Shown piece after piece: positions 33,866-41,939 of a stretch of DNA of 64,000 bases (its first letter is position 1; each line of letters starts with the position of its first letter). The position numbers and the translations under genes were made by a program. Source of the DNA: Ezakiella massiliensis (GTDB lineage Bacteria > Bacillota > Clostridia > Tissierellales > Peptoniphilaceae); the NCBI RefSeq assembly GCF_900120165.1, contig NZ_LT635475.1:1488001-1552000 (forward strand), given 5' to 3'. Below the pieces are notes generated by a model that was given only the letters and a program-made list of their open reading frames with translations, made no database searches and was not told the DNA's origin.

Positions 33866-34808
33866 AATTGAAAGAACTAGAAAAGACTGTATCAAGTGTG
33901 GGGCTTGCACAAAAAACTGTAAATTTTTAGAAAAATACTCTATGAATCTGCTGGACTTTTGCGACCGCGAAGACCTCCGCTATTCATGTTTTATGTGTGA
34001 CAGGTGCAAGGAAGTCTGTCCCAAAGATTTATCGGGCAGGCAAATCGCCCTTGAACACAGGCAAAAGGATCCAAAGGGCCTGGGCTCTGTGGAATTTATG
34101 AAAAATAATTACAAGCTGAGAAACAATAGCAAAAAGCCATCGGAAACTCTTTTATTTTTGGGCTGCAATTATCCAGGATTTTTGCCCCAGACTTCTGAAC
34201 GCATGATCGAAATCTGCGCTGAGCATGGAGTGGATTTTTCCGTTGACTGCTGCAAGAAGCCAGTAGCAGAAATGGGTGGCGACCCCAAGATGAAATATAT
34301 AGATAAGGTCTTTAGGGACAAGGGCGTCAAGCGACTCATTTGCTGCTGCCCCAACTGCTATCACTTTTTGAAAAATCGCTACGATGACATAGAAATCATT
34401 GACCCATACGAATATTTATTGGAAATCGGAGAGGGTAAGACCATTGAGGAAGAGGCTCATGTATTTTTCCCTTGCTCAGAGCGTTTTGATTCGCCTATCT
34501 TTGAAAACATTAAAAAATTCGCCCCTAATGTCAAGACAAGGACTTATAAAAAAATAAATTGCTGCGGCATGGGCGGCGGCGCATCCAAAACCGAGGGTCA
34601 AATCAAGACCGACTGGCACCAAGACATTAAGGACATTGATGCAGACAATATTTATAACTACTGCTCAACTTGCGCCGGAGTTTTCGAGGCCAGTGGCATT
34701 AAAAATGTAAAGGTATTTTTGTCGGAGATTCTAGGAGTGGACGAAAGACCAAGCCAATCTTATGGGAAAAATGTTTTAAAAATAAAATTTAGAAATCACA
34801 AGATGTAA
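33852..34808 (+). CDS. Ferredoxin-like Fe-S protein with CCG (HdrB-like) domain
   Basis: 318 residues from the ATG at 33852 (upstream AAGGAG); the open frame to 33750 lies inside the previous gene. The N-terminal part holds two 4Fe-4S motifs, CIKCGACTKNC and CFMCDRCKEVCP. The rest carries CCG-type cysteine clusters (CCKKP, CCPNC, INCCGMGGGAS, CSTCAG) like the HdrB/GlpC heterodisulfide-reductase domain. Probably an electron carrier or thiol/disulfide reductase acting with the radical SAM enzyme in this cluster. Overlaps the glycosyltransferase by 14 bp. Confidence 0.87.
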   Translation: MTVSEIERTRKDCIKCGACTKNCKFLEKYSMNLLDFCDREDLRYSCFMCDRCKEVCPKDLSGRQIALEHRQKDPKGLGSVEFMKNNYKLRNNSKKPSETLLFLGCNYPGFLPQTSERMIEICAEHGVDFSVDCCKKPVAEMGGDPKMKYIDKVFRDKGVKRLICCCPNCYHFLKNRYDDIEIIDPYEYLLEIGEGKTIEEEAHVFFPCSERFDSPIFENIKKFAPNVKTRTYKKINCCGMGGGASKTEGQIKTDWHQDIKDIDADNIYNYCSTCAGVFEASGIKNVKVFLSEILGVDERPSQSYGKNVLKIKFRNHKM

Positions 34809-34833
34809 ATTATAAATTGATAAGGAGAAACAT

Positions 34834-35271
34834 ATGAAAGATAATGAAAGAGAGCAAATTCTAGCCTGGATGGGCGAAGGCTACAACTGCTCGCAAGTAG
34901 TACTTATGCACTTTGCAGACAAAAAAGCAATTGATTTGGATATGGAAACAGCCCAAAAAATTGCCCAGACCTTTGAGCTTGGCCACTACACAGGGGAGAC
35001 CTGCGGGGGCTTAAGCGGAGGACTCATGGTAATCGGCCTTATGAAAGGGGCCATGGACGACGAGGGAAAGGTTGAACTAATCAAAGCTTCACATAAGTTT
35101 GTGACTGGCTTTAAAGAAAAAATGGGATCAAATATGTGCAAGGATTTACTAGCCACAAATGTCAACGAAGGAGACAATTTATCAAAGGCCTTTGAAGATG
35201 GGACTATTGCAAGGGTTTGTCCTAGTGCAATCTTTACAGCCATTGAACTGGTAGAAGAAATTTGCAGATAA
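34834..35271 (+). CDS. C_GCAxxG_C_C family redox protein
   Basis: 145 residues with the cysteine spacing of the C_GCAxxG_C_C family: CSQVV near residue 16, ETCGGLSGG near 53, CKDLL near 104 and a late CPSAIF. The family is often encoded beside Fe-S and redox proteins and is assumed to bind a metal or take part in thiol chemistry; no activity is proven. AAGGAG ribosome site. Its place between the CCG protein and the CMD-like protein suits a redox function in the cluster. Confidence 0.85.
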   Translation: MKDNEREQILAWMGEGYNCSQVVLMHFADKKAIDLDMETAQKIAQTFELGHYTGETCGGLSGGLMVIGLMKGAMDDEGKVELIKASHKFVTGFKEKMGSNMCKDLLATNVNEGDNLSKAFEDGTIARVCPSAIFTAIELVEEICR

Positions 35272-35319
35272 AATTCGCAAGGGATTTAATAATAAAAACA
35301 AAAATTAGGGAGGTATACT

Positions 35320-35658
35320 ATGAGTGAATACTATGAAAGAAAAGACCTACAAGCTTTCGGCAAGGGAGAACTGGGAGAATTAGACAAAGAACTTTGGAAT
35401 AAATTTATGGCCTATTATGGGGACGTATTTGCAGAAGGCGCTCTTACAACAAGAGAAAAAAATCTGATCGCCCTTGCTGTGGCCCACGCTGTTCACTGCC
35501 CATACTGCATTGAAGCTTACACAGAAGCCAGCCTCCAATCAGGCTGCGACAACAAAGAACTTATGGAAGCTGTCCATGTTGCAACTGCTATCACAGGCGG
35601 TGCAGTTCTAGCCCATGGCACACAAATGAAAAAATTAATTGACGAGTTGGAATTCTAA
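35320..35658 (+). CDS. Arsenosugar cluster-associated CMD/AhpD-like protein
   Basis: 112 residues of the carboxymuconolactone-decarboxylase fold. The CxxC pair in VHCPYCIEAYTEA and the following histidine motif EAVHVATAITGGA resemble alkylhydroperoxidase AhpD; the family is known as the peroxidase-like partner of ArsS. In some genomes the first cysteine is selenocysteine; here both are plain TGC codons. GGGAGG ribosome site. Its stop codon overlaps the ATG of the radical SAM gene. Confidence 0.88.
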   Translation: MSEYYERKDLQAFGKGELGELDKELWNKFMAYYGDVFAEGALTTREKNLIALAVAHAVHCPYCIEAYTEASLQSGCDNKELMEAVHVATAITGGAVLAHGTQMKKLIDELEF

Positions 35659-36617
35659 TGGAAAAGAAATTAAATATTCCAGATTTTGAAAGCCATTTAG
35701 AAGACGGCTTTCTTTGGTCCAAAGACAAGCTTGCAACCATGCAAGTAAACATTACCAAGACTTGCAATCTCGCCTGTAAGCACTGCCACGTTGAGTCAAG
35801 TCCTTCGCGGACAGAAGACATGACCAGGGAAACTGCGGACAAGGTAATTGAACTCTTTAAAAAAGAAGGATTTCAAATCCTAGACATCACTGGCGGGGCT
35901 CCAGAAATGTCCAAGCAATATAAATATTTAATTGAAAACCTGGCTCCATATGCCAAAAAAATTATGACCAGGACAAACCTGACCATCCATCTTGAACCAG
36001 AATACGAAGGTTACTTGGAATTTATGAAAGACCACAAGGTTGAAATCGTCGCCTCACTTCCTTTCTATGAAAAGGACAAGACCGACCGCCAACGCGGAAT
36101 GGGCGTTTACGATGAATCAATCGAAGTCCTACAAAAATTAACCAAGATGGGCTACGGAGTTGAACACGATTTAATTTTGGACTTGGTCTACAATCCAAAC
36201 GGGGCAATTTTGCCTGGTGACCAAGTGGAACTTGAAGATATTTACAGGGCCAAGCTGGATGAGTATGGCATTAAATTCAACCAACTTTTTACCATCACCA
36301 ACAATCCATCCGGCAGATTTTACAATTGGCTAGAACGCTCTGGCAATCTTGAACGCTACATGGACAAACTCTTGGCAGCCTTTAACCCGGCAACAATTGA
36401 CGACGTCATGTGCAGGGACATGGTAAGCGTTAACGATGACGGAACACTTTACGACTGCGACTTCAACCTGGCCATTAAACTCGGTATGGTTGATGAGCCA
36501 ATGACTCTTGACCAAGCACTGGAAATGGGACTGGGCAAGAGAAAAATTGCCACAGCCAACCACTGCTACGGATGTACAGCCGGATCCGGAAGCTCCTGCG
36601 GCGGCGCCTTGGAATAA
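35658..36617 (+). CDS. arsS: ArsS-type radical SAM protein (TIGR04167 family)
   Basis: 319 residues. The radical SAM cluster motif CNLACKHCHVE is near residue 36, and GGAPEMS follows as the SAM-binding glycine region. The C-terminus holds the family's Cys-rich tail, NHCYGCTAGSGSSCGGAL, which probably binds a second Fe-S cluster. ArsS in arsenosugar synthesis joins a 5'-deoxyadenosyl group to methylated arsenic; homologs occur in clusters whose true substrate is unknown. Translationally coupled to the CMD gene. No ArsM arsenic methyltransferase is in the window, so the arsenic role is not established here. Confidence 0.88.
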   Translation: MEKKLNIPDFESHLEDGFLWSKDKLATMQVNITKTCNLACKHCHVESSPSRTEDMTRETADKVIELFKKEGFQILDITGGAPEMSKQYKYLIENLAPYAKKIMTRTNLTIHLEPEYEGYLEFMKDHKVEIVASLPFYEKDKTDRQRGMGVYDESIEVLQKLTKMGYGVEHDLILDLVYNPNGAILPGDQVELEDIYRAKLDEYGIKFNQLFTITNNPSGRFYNWLERSGNLERYMDKLLAAFNPATIDDVMCRDMVSVNDDGTLYDCDFNLAIKLGMVDEPMTLDQALEMGLGKRKIATANHCYGCTAGSGSSCGGALE

Positions 36618-36630
36618 ATATGTAGACTAT

Positions 36631-36660
36631 AAGCACCTGGAGAAAACTGGGTGCTTTTTG
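36631..36660 (+). terminator. Terminator of the ArsS-type cluster
   Basis: Stem AAGCACC/GGTGCTT with a 12-nt loop and five Ts. Confidence 0.82.
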
Positions 36661-36675
36661 CTTGCTCAAAATTTT

Positions 36676-36884
36676 TCAATAAAATTTTTTGCCCGAAATT
36701 CTCCTCAGATTGTTGACCCAATCAAACAAAATTTTTTGTCCGAAATAAATCGGACGCTACCTAAAATTTTGTTTTCGTGAACAAGAGCTTGCGTGAGTGA
36801 GCGTATGCCAATCGGTCAATTTTTACACGAGGCGGTGGTTACCATAAAGGTAACCTCTACAATTTCCGCCTCGTTTTTTATTGA
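36676..36884. ncRNA. Structured repeat element, copy 1 (opposite orientation to copy 2)
   Basis: About 209 bp, closed by TCAATAAAA/TTTTATTGA (36676-36684 with 36876-36884). Inside: a nested hairpin CAAAATTT...GTCCGA/TCGGAC...AAATTTTG (36727-36771) and a second one ACGAGGCGG/CCGCCTCGT enclosing GGTTACC/GGTAACC (36827-36874), whose plus-strand end runs into Ts. Read on the minus strand it shares ACTCACGCAA-N-CTCTTGTTCA and TCTGAGGAGAAT exactly, in the same order, with the element at 57795-57973. It lies between convergent genes and has no open reading frame of note. A mobile-element remnant or an RNA gene. Confidence 0.55.
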
Positions 36885-36963
36885 CCTCTTGGGAGTGGTT
36901 GCAATTGGACACTACAGAAATTTTGCAAAATAAAATTTGTCGAAAATAAAAATCAAAAACTCC

Positions 36964-36996
36964 AATAAAAAACGCCGAATAAAATCGGCGAAAAAA
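36964..36996. terminator. Tandem terminator, distal copy, for the YitT operon
   Basis: Stem CGCCGA/TCGGCG with A runs on the left and right; on the minus strand it ends in TTTTTT. Confidence 0.8.
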
Positions 36997-37008
36997 CACA
37001 AATTAATT

Positions 37009-37039
37009 CCAATAAAAAACTTGCACGCGTGTGCAAGTT
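37009..37039 (-). terminator. Tandem terminator, proximal copy, for the YitT operon
   Basis: Perfect 9-bp stem AACTTGCAC/GTGCAAGTT with a 4-nt loop; T run on the minus strand. Confidence 0.88.
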
Positions 37040-37050
37040 AAAATTTTTAT

Positions 37051-37974
37051 TTAAGCATCTAGGCTGTCCATCCTAAAGCCACGGCCGCGGACTTCTGTGA
37101 GTTCGCTGATGCCGATGAAGGCGCCTTCGTCAATTTTATTCACAATGTCTTTGAGGATTGTGATCTCACGATTGGAGATAACCAGGTAGATGACCTTGGT
37201 GTCCTGCTTGGACCAACCGCCCTCGGCCTTCAAAAATGTAACGCCCCGACTCATTTGTTGGTTGATGGCGTTGGCTATTTTCTCTGGCTTAGCCGTTATA
37301 ACATTGACGGCCTTGAGGTCGCCCTTGCCCGTTTGAATCTTGTCGAGCATTGTGTAGGAAACGTACATGGCAATAATGGTGTAGGCTGCTGGCTGAATGC
37401 CAAATAGATAAGCGCCTGTGCCAATTACAACCGCGTTTAACAATAATAGGGCAGAGCCGATTTGCATATTGTATTTCTTTTTCATAACGGCAGCCACTAT
37501 GTCAAAACCACCTTGGCAGCAACCATTTTTAAATAAAATCCCCATGGCAGTCCCGTTTACCACGCCCCCCACGATCGCAGACAAAAGCGGATCGGTAAAG
37601 GATATATATTGGGACACGCCCCTAAAGATAATCATGGTAAAGGATTGGACGATGGTACTTATAAAAGTGTAGACTAAAAACTTTTTGCTAAGAGTCCTCA
37701 GACCGAACAAAAAGAGTGGCAGGTTCAAAACAAAGACAGTAATACCTGCAGAAATATCGGTCAGGTACTGAATCATAATTGAAATACCGCCGATGCCCCC
37801 GCTCAAAAACATATGTGGTGTATAAAAAGCGTTGACCCCAAAGGCAAAGATTAAATTGCCGATGATAATGGCCATGAGCTTGGATTTAATCTCGTACCTA
37901 GATCCAAAAAGCTCTAGCATTTTTGGATTTGGGCAGTAAATTTTTACCTTATTTTCCATAATCTTTAACTCCAT
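37051..37974 (-). CDS. YitT-family membrane protein with DUF2179 domain
   Basis: 307 residues: five or six membrane segments (about 35-200, GGIGGISIMIQYLT and NGCCQGGFDIVA are typical) followed by a cytoplasmic DUF2179 domain (about 220-300) with FLKAEGGWSKQDTKVIYLV. Function of the family is unknown; transport is usually supposed. The start is either ATG at 37974 (overlapping the upstream gene by 26 bp) or the ATG five codons later. Last of three minus-strand genes (ung, hydrolase, yitT) in close order, ending in tandem terminators. Confidence 0.9.
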   Translation of the reverse strand: MELKIMENKVKIYCPNPKMLELFGSRYEIKSKLMAIIIGNLIFAFGVNAFYTPHMFLSGGIGGISIMIQYLTDISAGITVFVLNLPLFLFGLRTLSKKFLVYTFISTIVQSFTMIIFRGVSQYISFTDPLLSAIVGGVVNGTAMGILFKNGCCQGGFDIVAAVMKKKYNMQIGSALLLLNAVVIGTGAYLFGIQPAAYTIIAMYVSYTMLDKIQTGKGDLKAVNVITAKPEKIANAINQQMSRGVTFLKAEGGWSKQDTKVIYLVISNREITILKDIVNKIDEGAFIGISELTEVRGRGFRMDSLDA

Positions 37975-38719
37975 CTGATTCTAAAAACATCTCCGTAAAT
38001 TCCATAGCCTTGACCGTCATTTGGTGTTTGGCATCGTCCAGGACAATGTGTTTGAAGAGGCTTTTCTTTTTATAAAAAGGCTTTAATGCTGAGGCCGTTT
38101 CAATATTAAACTTGGGCGGCACGATTTCGTCGAGTGCACCGTCTACCAAGATGATGGGACGATTTTCCAGGCGAGATAAATTTTCCGCCGGACTGTAATA
38201 GCGGAGCTCATTTTTTATTGGCTTGTAGACGTCTTCGCTAATATTTTCTTCTCTTGCAATCCAATCTGCAAAGGCCAGGTAATCGAGGACGCCGTTGTAG
38301 CAAATGAGTTTGCCCACAGGATTTTTTACAAAGGCACCCGCAGCTGCCATGGCACCCATAGAGTGGCCAGCAAAGATAATATCGTTTGGATTATAGCCCT
38401 TCTTTTCAGCCACATAATTTACAATGCTGGGGCTCTCGGTAATTGTATTTATCAAAACCTTTGGCAAAGCCTCCGCATCTGACACAGCATTAATATTAAA
38501 TTCGCTCTTCCTGGACCCGTGGCCCAACTGTTCGACCACAAAAACATCGTAGCCCATGCTTGCCAAAATCTGGCACCTAAACATGGACCGGGCCCTTGAA
38601 GAAGTGTAGCCGTGGTAATAAATAATTGCCCCAAGAGGCTTGTAGCTCATGGGCGTAATCTCTGTAACATCAATCCCATTAATGTTGATGTCCATTTCCA
38701 AATAACCATTAAAACTCAT
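37949..38719 (-). CDS. Alpha/beta hydrolase (serine esterase type)
   Basis: 256 residues. Oxyanion-hole strand YYHGYTSSRARSM, nucleophile elbow AGHSMGAMAAAG, acid in VDGALDEIVPPKF and histidine in LDDAKHQM give a full Ser-Asp-His triad. Resembles the YitV/dienelactone-hydrolase class of esterases or peptidases (family guess). Follows ung by 3 bp, with AGGTGAATT as ribosome site, and overlaps yitT, so all three are likely one operon. Confidence 0.87.
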   Translation of the reverse strand: MSFNGYLEMDININGIDVTEITPMSYKPLGAIIYYHGYTSSRARSMFRCQILASMGYDVFVVEQLGHGSRKSEFNINAVSDAEALPKVLINTITESPSIVNYVAEKKGYNPNDIIFAGHSMGAMAAAGAFVKNPVGKLICYNGVLDYLAFADWIAREENISEDVYKPIKNELRYYSPAENLSRLENRPIILVDGALDEIVPPKFNIETASALKPFYKKKSLFKHIVLDDAKHQMTVKAMEFTEMFLESDGVKDYGK

Positions 38720-38722
38720 AAT

Positions 38723-39382
38723 TCACCTCGTTTTAAAATCAATCGGCTGGTAGCCAAAATTTATCAAAGCCTCATTTATTTTTGCAAAAACACCCGATCC
38801 AAAAAAACCGCGATAGGCTGAAAGCGGAGACGGATGGGCAGATTTTATAATAGCGTGACGATCGTCGATATTTTTCTCCAAAGCCTGGGCCTCCTTGCCC
38901 CATAAAACAAAAACCAGTGGGGAAGGATGGTCGTTTAACTTCTCTAGAACAAAATCAGTAAAGACCTTCCAATTTAAAAAATCATGGCTCAAAGGCTGAC
39001 CAGAGCGAACAGAAAAAGTCCTGTTCAAAAGTAAAACTCCCTGCTGGGCCCAGGATGACAAATCACCAGACGAGTTTTTGATTCCCAAATCATCCTCTAA
39101 CTCCTTAAAAATATTTCTAAGAGATGGCGGCAACTTGTCGGCCCTAGTTGAAAAAGCTAAACCATCTGCAACCCCCGGCGTGTGATAAGGATCTTGACCC
39201 ACAATAACCACGCGTGTCTCCTTGTAAGCAGTCAGATTAAAGGCCCGAAAAACATCCTTCTCCCCAGGAAAAATATCGTATGACTTCCGCTCGTCGGCCA
39301 ACTTCTCCATCAAGTCCACAAAATACTCGCTATTAATAATGGGAGATAAAACCTCCCCCCAATCATTGGTAAATAATTCCAT
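38723..39382 (-). CDS. ung: Uracil-DNA glycosylase
   Basis: 219 residues from the ATG at 39382, where Ung family similarity begins (MELFTNDWGEVLSP). The open frame extends to 39490 but the extra 36 residues are low-complexity and overlap a divergent promoter. Excises uracil from DNA. Water-activating loop VVIVGQDPYHTPGVADGLAFS contains the catalytic Asp, and HPSPLSAYRGFFGS the catalytic His. No good Shine-Dalgarno is visible before 39382, so the start rests on family alignment. Confidence 0.94.
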   Translation of the reverse strand: MELFTNDWGEVLSPIINSEYFVDLMEKLADERKSYDIFPGEKDVFRAFNLTAYKETRVVIVGQDPYHTPGVADGLAFSTRADKLPPSLRNIFKELEDDLGIKNSSGDLSSWAQQGVLLLNRTFSVRSGQPLSHDFLNWKVFTDFVLEKLNDHPSPLVFVLWGKEAQALEKNIDDRHAIIKSAHPSPLSAYRGFFGSGVFAKINEALINFGYQPIDFKTR

Positions 39383-39463
39383 AAACCAATAATACCACAA
39401 GCCCCGCCCCTTATCAAGGAGAAAAAAATAAAATAAAATGTAAACAAAAAATAAAAATTGTGC

Positions 39464-39489
39464 TATAATATAGATGATAATAATTATCA
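39464..39489 (+). promoter_or_regulatory. Promoter with a perfect Fur box, upstream of the methyltransferase operon
   Basis: Extended -10 TGCTATAAT ends at 39469. At 39475-39489 lies TGATAAT-A-ATTATCA, an exact match to the classical 7-1-7 Fur box, covering the expected transcription start. Iron-dependent repression of the downstream three genes is the simplest reading. Confidence 0.8.
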
Positions 39490-39502
39490 TTAGGAGGCCT
39501 AA

Positions 39503-40111
39503 ATGTTTAAGAAATTTTTAGAAAATTTTAGAAAGCCAAAAGACAATTTTGGCGGCAGATTCATGTTAAAGAGCATGAATAAAGGGCATGAAAAATTAGC
39601 AAGTTGGGGTAGGTCTTACTTAGAAATAAAAAAAGAATATAAAGTCCTAGATTTGGGGTGTGGCGGTGGACGCAATATTGAATACTTTTTAACCAAGGCT
39701 AACAAAGTATATGGGATTGACCACTCAGAGACGAGTGTAAAAATGGCAAGCGATATAAATAAAGAAGCAATTGAGTCCGGCAGATGTCAAATTTCAGTGG
39801 GAGATGTAAGGAGCCTTCCTTTTGAAAATGAATCCATAGATATCATCACAGCTTTTGAAACTATTTATTTTTGGGATGACATAGAGGAATGCTTTAAAGA
39901 AATTTATCGCCTTTTGAAAAATGGCGGACAGTTTTTAATCTGTAATGAAGTCTCATCTATGGACAGAAGAGATGTTAGAATTTTAGCGCATAAGATAGAA
40001 ATGCAAGTATACACGCCAGACGATTTGACAAAAATGCTTACGAATATCGGTTTTTGCTGCGACTATCATTTAGATGGGAAAAAACAACTAGCATTTATTG
40101 GGAAAAAATAA
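39503..40111 (+). CDS. Class I SAM-dependent methyltransferase
   Basis: 202 residues of the UbiE/Methyltransf_11 type. SAM-binding motif I is VLDLGCGGGRNIEYF (about 50-64), the acidic loop IDHSE follows, and motif IV SIDIITAFETIYFWDD is in the middle. Substrate unknown. First gene of a three-gene operon under a perfect Fur box, so it is probably made when iron is scarce. Confidence 0.87.
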   Translation: MFKKFLENFRKPKDNFGGRFMLKSMNKGHEKLASWGRSYLEIKKEYKVLDLGCGGGRNIEYFLTKANKVYGIDHSETSVKMASDINKEAIESGRCQISVGDVRSLPFENESIDIITAFETIYFWDDIEECFKEIYRLLKNGGQFLICNEVSSMDRRDVRILAHKIEMQVYTPDDLTKMLTNIGFCCDYHLDGKKQLAFIGKK

Positions 40112-40134
40112 ATTTTTTAAATGAGGTAAATAAA

Positions 40135-41070
40135 ATGAGCTTAACTTATAAAATTGCATCGTCAATAGTCAGACTGGTCGGAGTCAAAAAAATGTTTTTA
40201 AAAGACAAAGACGAGATGCTTGAGTACGCAAGGGGAGAAAATGAAAAAAAGGTCTTTGATTTAAAGAAGGCAAGAAAAAGGGCAGAGAGAAAAAATTATT
40301 ATCTCTTCGACAGAGATGTCATGGGCTACAGATTGGTCTCTTATCAAAAAAACCAAAGTCCTGCCTCTGGTGCAGTCCTTTATTTTTTCGGCGGAGGCAT
40401 GATTACAGGACCTGATAAGTTAGATTTTTCTTTGGCGGAAAGAATAATGGAAAAAACAAATAAAGACGTATGGTTTTTGTTTTATCCCCTTTGCTCGGAG
40501 GATGTAAAGGTGGATAAGACATACCAAGTCTCATTTGAGACCTATAGACTGATGACCCAAACTTACAATCCAGAAAATATAAGCGTGTTGGGATTTTCCT
40601 CAGGAGCCTGCTTGGCCCTTGGAATATTTTTGCACAACAATGCAATGGGTAGGCCGCTTAAAATGCCTGGCCAAATCATTTCAGTTTCACCCGGCGGTAT
40701 ACCTGATGTAAATCTTGATGAAAATAAAGAGATTTGGGAAAAATTAAATGCACTTAATCACAAAGACATAATAATTGATCCAACCTATTTTATAACTGCA
40801 AGGGAAATTACAAAAGGCGATGAAGACATACCCGAATATATGCTTGACGGAAGAGTGGGAGATTTTACCGACTTTCCGAAAACATATTTTTATTACGGTG
40901 AAAATGAATGCCTCTATGCCTTTGCTGACGAATTTAAAAAGGCCATGGAAAAATACCAGGCCCCATACGAAATCGTTGTTGGAAAGGGCATGTGCCACTG
41001 CTATCCGCTTTTAAGATTTTTTAGAGAGGGCAGAGAGGCCCAAGACAAAATTATTGAATTGTTAAAATAA
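40135..41070 (+). CDS. Alpha/beta hydrolase (acetyl-esterase/lipase-like)
   Basis: 311 residues from the ATG at 40135; the frame upstream to 40054 overlaps the previous gene and lacks a ribosome site. The oxyanion motif reads YFFGGGMITG in place of the usual HGGG, the nucleophile is in GFSSGACLAL and the histidine probably in KGMCHCYPLL, as in family IV (HSL-like) esterases. The Asp member may be in YYGENECLYA, which is unusual (Glu). Second gene of the Fur-box operon. Confidence 0.82.
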   Translation: MSLTYKIASSIVRLVGVKKMFLKDKDEMLEYARGENEKKVFDLKKARKRAERKNYYLFDRDVMGYRLVSYQKNQSPASGAVLYFFGGGMITGPDKLDFSLAERIMEKTNKDVWFLFYPLCSEDVKVDKTYQVSFETYRLMTQTYNPENISVLGFSSGACLALGIFLHNNAMGRPLKMPGQIISVSPGGIPDVNLDENKEIWEKLNALNHKDIIIDPTYFITAREITKGDEDIPEYMLDGRVGDFTDFPKTYFYYGENECLYAFADEFKKAMEKYQAPYEIVVGKGMCHCYPLLRFFREGREAQDKIIELLK

Positions 41071-41083
41071 ATCGAGGACAGAA

Positions 41084-41575
41084 ATGAAAACGCAAACAAA
41101 TAAAATGCCAACTTTTGGAGTTGGACCCATTTATGTAATTACCTGCCTGGGACTAACAATCATCGGTCTGATCTTATCCAATTATGGATATTTAAAAGCT
41201 GGGCAAATCGACCAAGGGGAAATTTATTTCAATATACTTGGAGGGCTTTCAATTTTGTTCGGCATAAACCTATGGATAAGGGCAGTCCTAATACAAAAAA
41301 TAAATGCAAAAGTAAAAGAAAACAAACTAATCACAGACGGAGTCTACGCCATCGTCAGAAACCCAGTCTACTCAGCCTTTATATTTTTATTTACAGGCCT
41401 GCTTATAATGGCCCACAACTATCTGCTCTTAATATTACCTCTAATATACTGGGCCTTCCTAACCATACTCATTAAAAACACAGAAGAAAAATGGTTGCGC
41501 GAAAAATTCGGACAAGAATACATCGAATACTGTAAAAATGTAAATAGGATAATCCCGTGGAAAAGGAGAAAATGA
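41084..41575 (+). CDS. Isoprenylcysteine carboxyl methyltransferase (ICMT)-like membrane protein
   Basis: 163 residues with four or five membrane segments. The C-terminal half carries the ICMT/PEMT core: TDGVYAIVRNPVYSAF and NTEEKWLREKFGQEYIEYCKNVNRIIPW, which bind SAM in this family. Bacterial members methylate unknown substrates. Third gene of the Fur-box operon after a 13-bp gap, ending at a strong terminator. Confidence 0.86.
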   Translation: MKTQTNKMPTFGVGPIYVITCLGLTIIGLILSNYGYLKAGQIDQGEIYFNILGGLSILFGINLWIRAVLIQKINAKVKENKLITDGVYAIVRNPVYSAFIFLFTGLLIMAHNYLLLILPLIYWAFLTILIKNTEEKWLREKFGQEYIEYCKNVNRIIPWKRRK

Positions 41576-41580
41576 AAATA

Positions 41581-41609
41581 AAAAAGCGGTGGCTGAACCA
41601 CCGCTTTTT
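41581..41609. terminator. Bidirectional terminator
   Basis: A 12-bp stem AAAAAGCGGTGG/CCACCGCTTTTT with loop CTGAA serves the ICMT-like gene and the convergent small gene. Confidence 0.92.
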
Positions 41610-41620
41610 GCTTGGGAAAA

Positions 41621-41866
41621 TTATTCCATATAGATTGAAAAGTCAGGAAAATGGTCGACAACTTGGATTTTTACATCTGGGAAATGTTCAACGAATTTCA
41701 CTTTAATCGTATCCTTAATAAAGGACCTGCTCTTTAAGACCTGGACTTTGTAGTCAGGGAAGTGCTCAACGACTTGAACAGAAATGTCTTCGCCCGACTT
41801 TACCTCTTTGAAGGCAACATTCTTGCCCTTGAGAGTTTGAAAATAGGATTTGTTTAGCTTGCTCAT
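41621..41866 (-). CDS. Small protein with F-P-D repeats (septoil-knot-like)
   Basis: 81 residues with three spaced copies of a V-x-x-F-P-D unit: VVEHFPDYKVQV, FVEHFPDVKIQV and VVDHFPDFSI. Strand-like segments alternate with HFPD turns. This pattern resembles the widespread bacterial proteins with repeated SFPD turns described as 7(1) septoil knot domains, but this protein has fewer clear repeats; that is an inference. GGAGAG ribosome site and AAGGAG-like spacing upstream. Cytoplasmic, no signal peptide. Function unknown. Confidence 0.72.
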   Translation of the reverse strand: MSKLNKSYFQTLKGKNVAFKEVKSGEDISVQVVEHFPDYKVQVLKSRSFIKDTIKVKFVEHFPDVKIQVVDHFPDFSIYME

Positions 41867-41939
41867 AACAGCTCTCCTTTCAGAATAAAAATTTTATTTT
41901 ATAATTAGCTTATTTATACAAACTAATCGTAAGACCAGA

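Noticed and set aside
35461..35658. Possible selenocysteine site in the CMD-like or ArsS genes
   Set aside because: Family members can carry selenocysteine, but all expected positions here are TGC/TGT codons; no in-frame TGA followed by a SECIS-like hairpin was seen.
39383..39490. N-terminal extension of Ung
   Set aside because: Low-complexity Ile/Phe/Tyr, overlaps the Fur box and divergent promoter, and adds 36 residues not found in the family.
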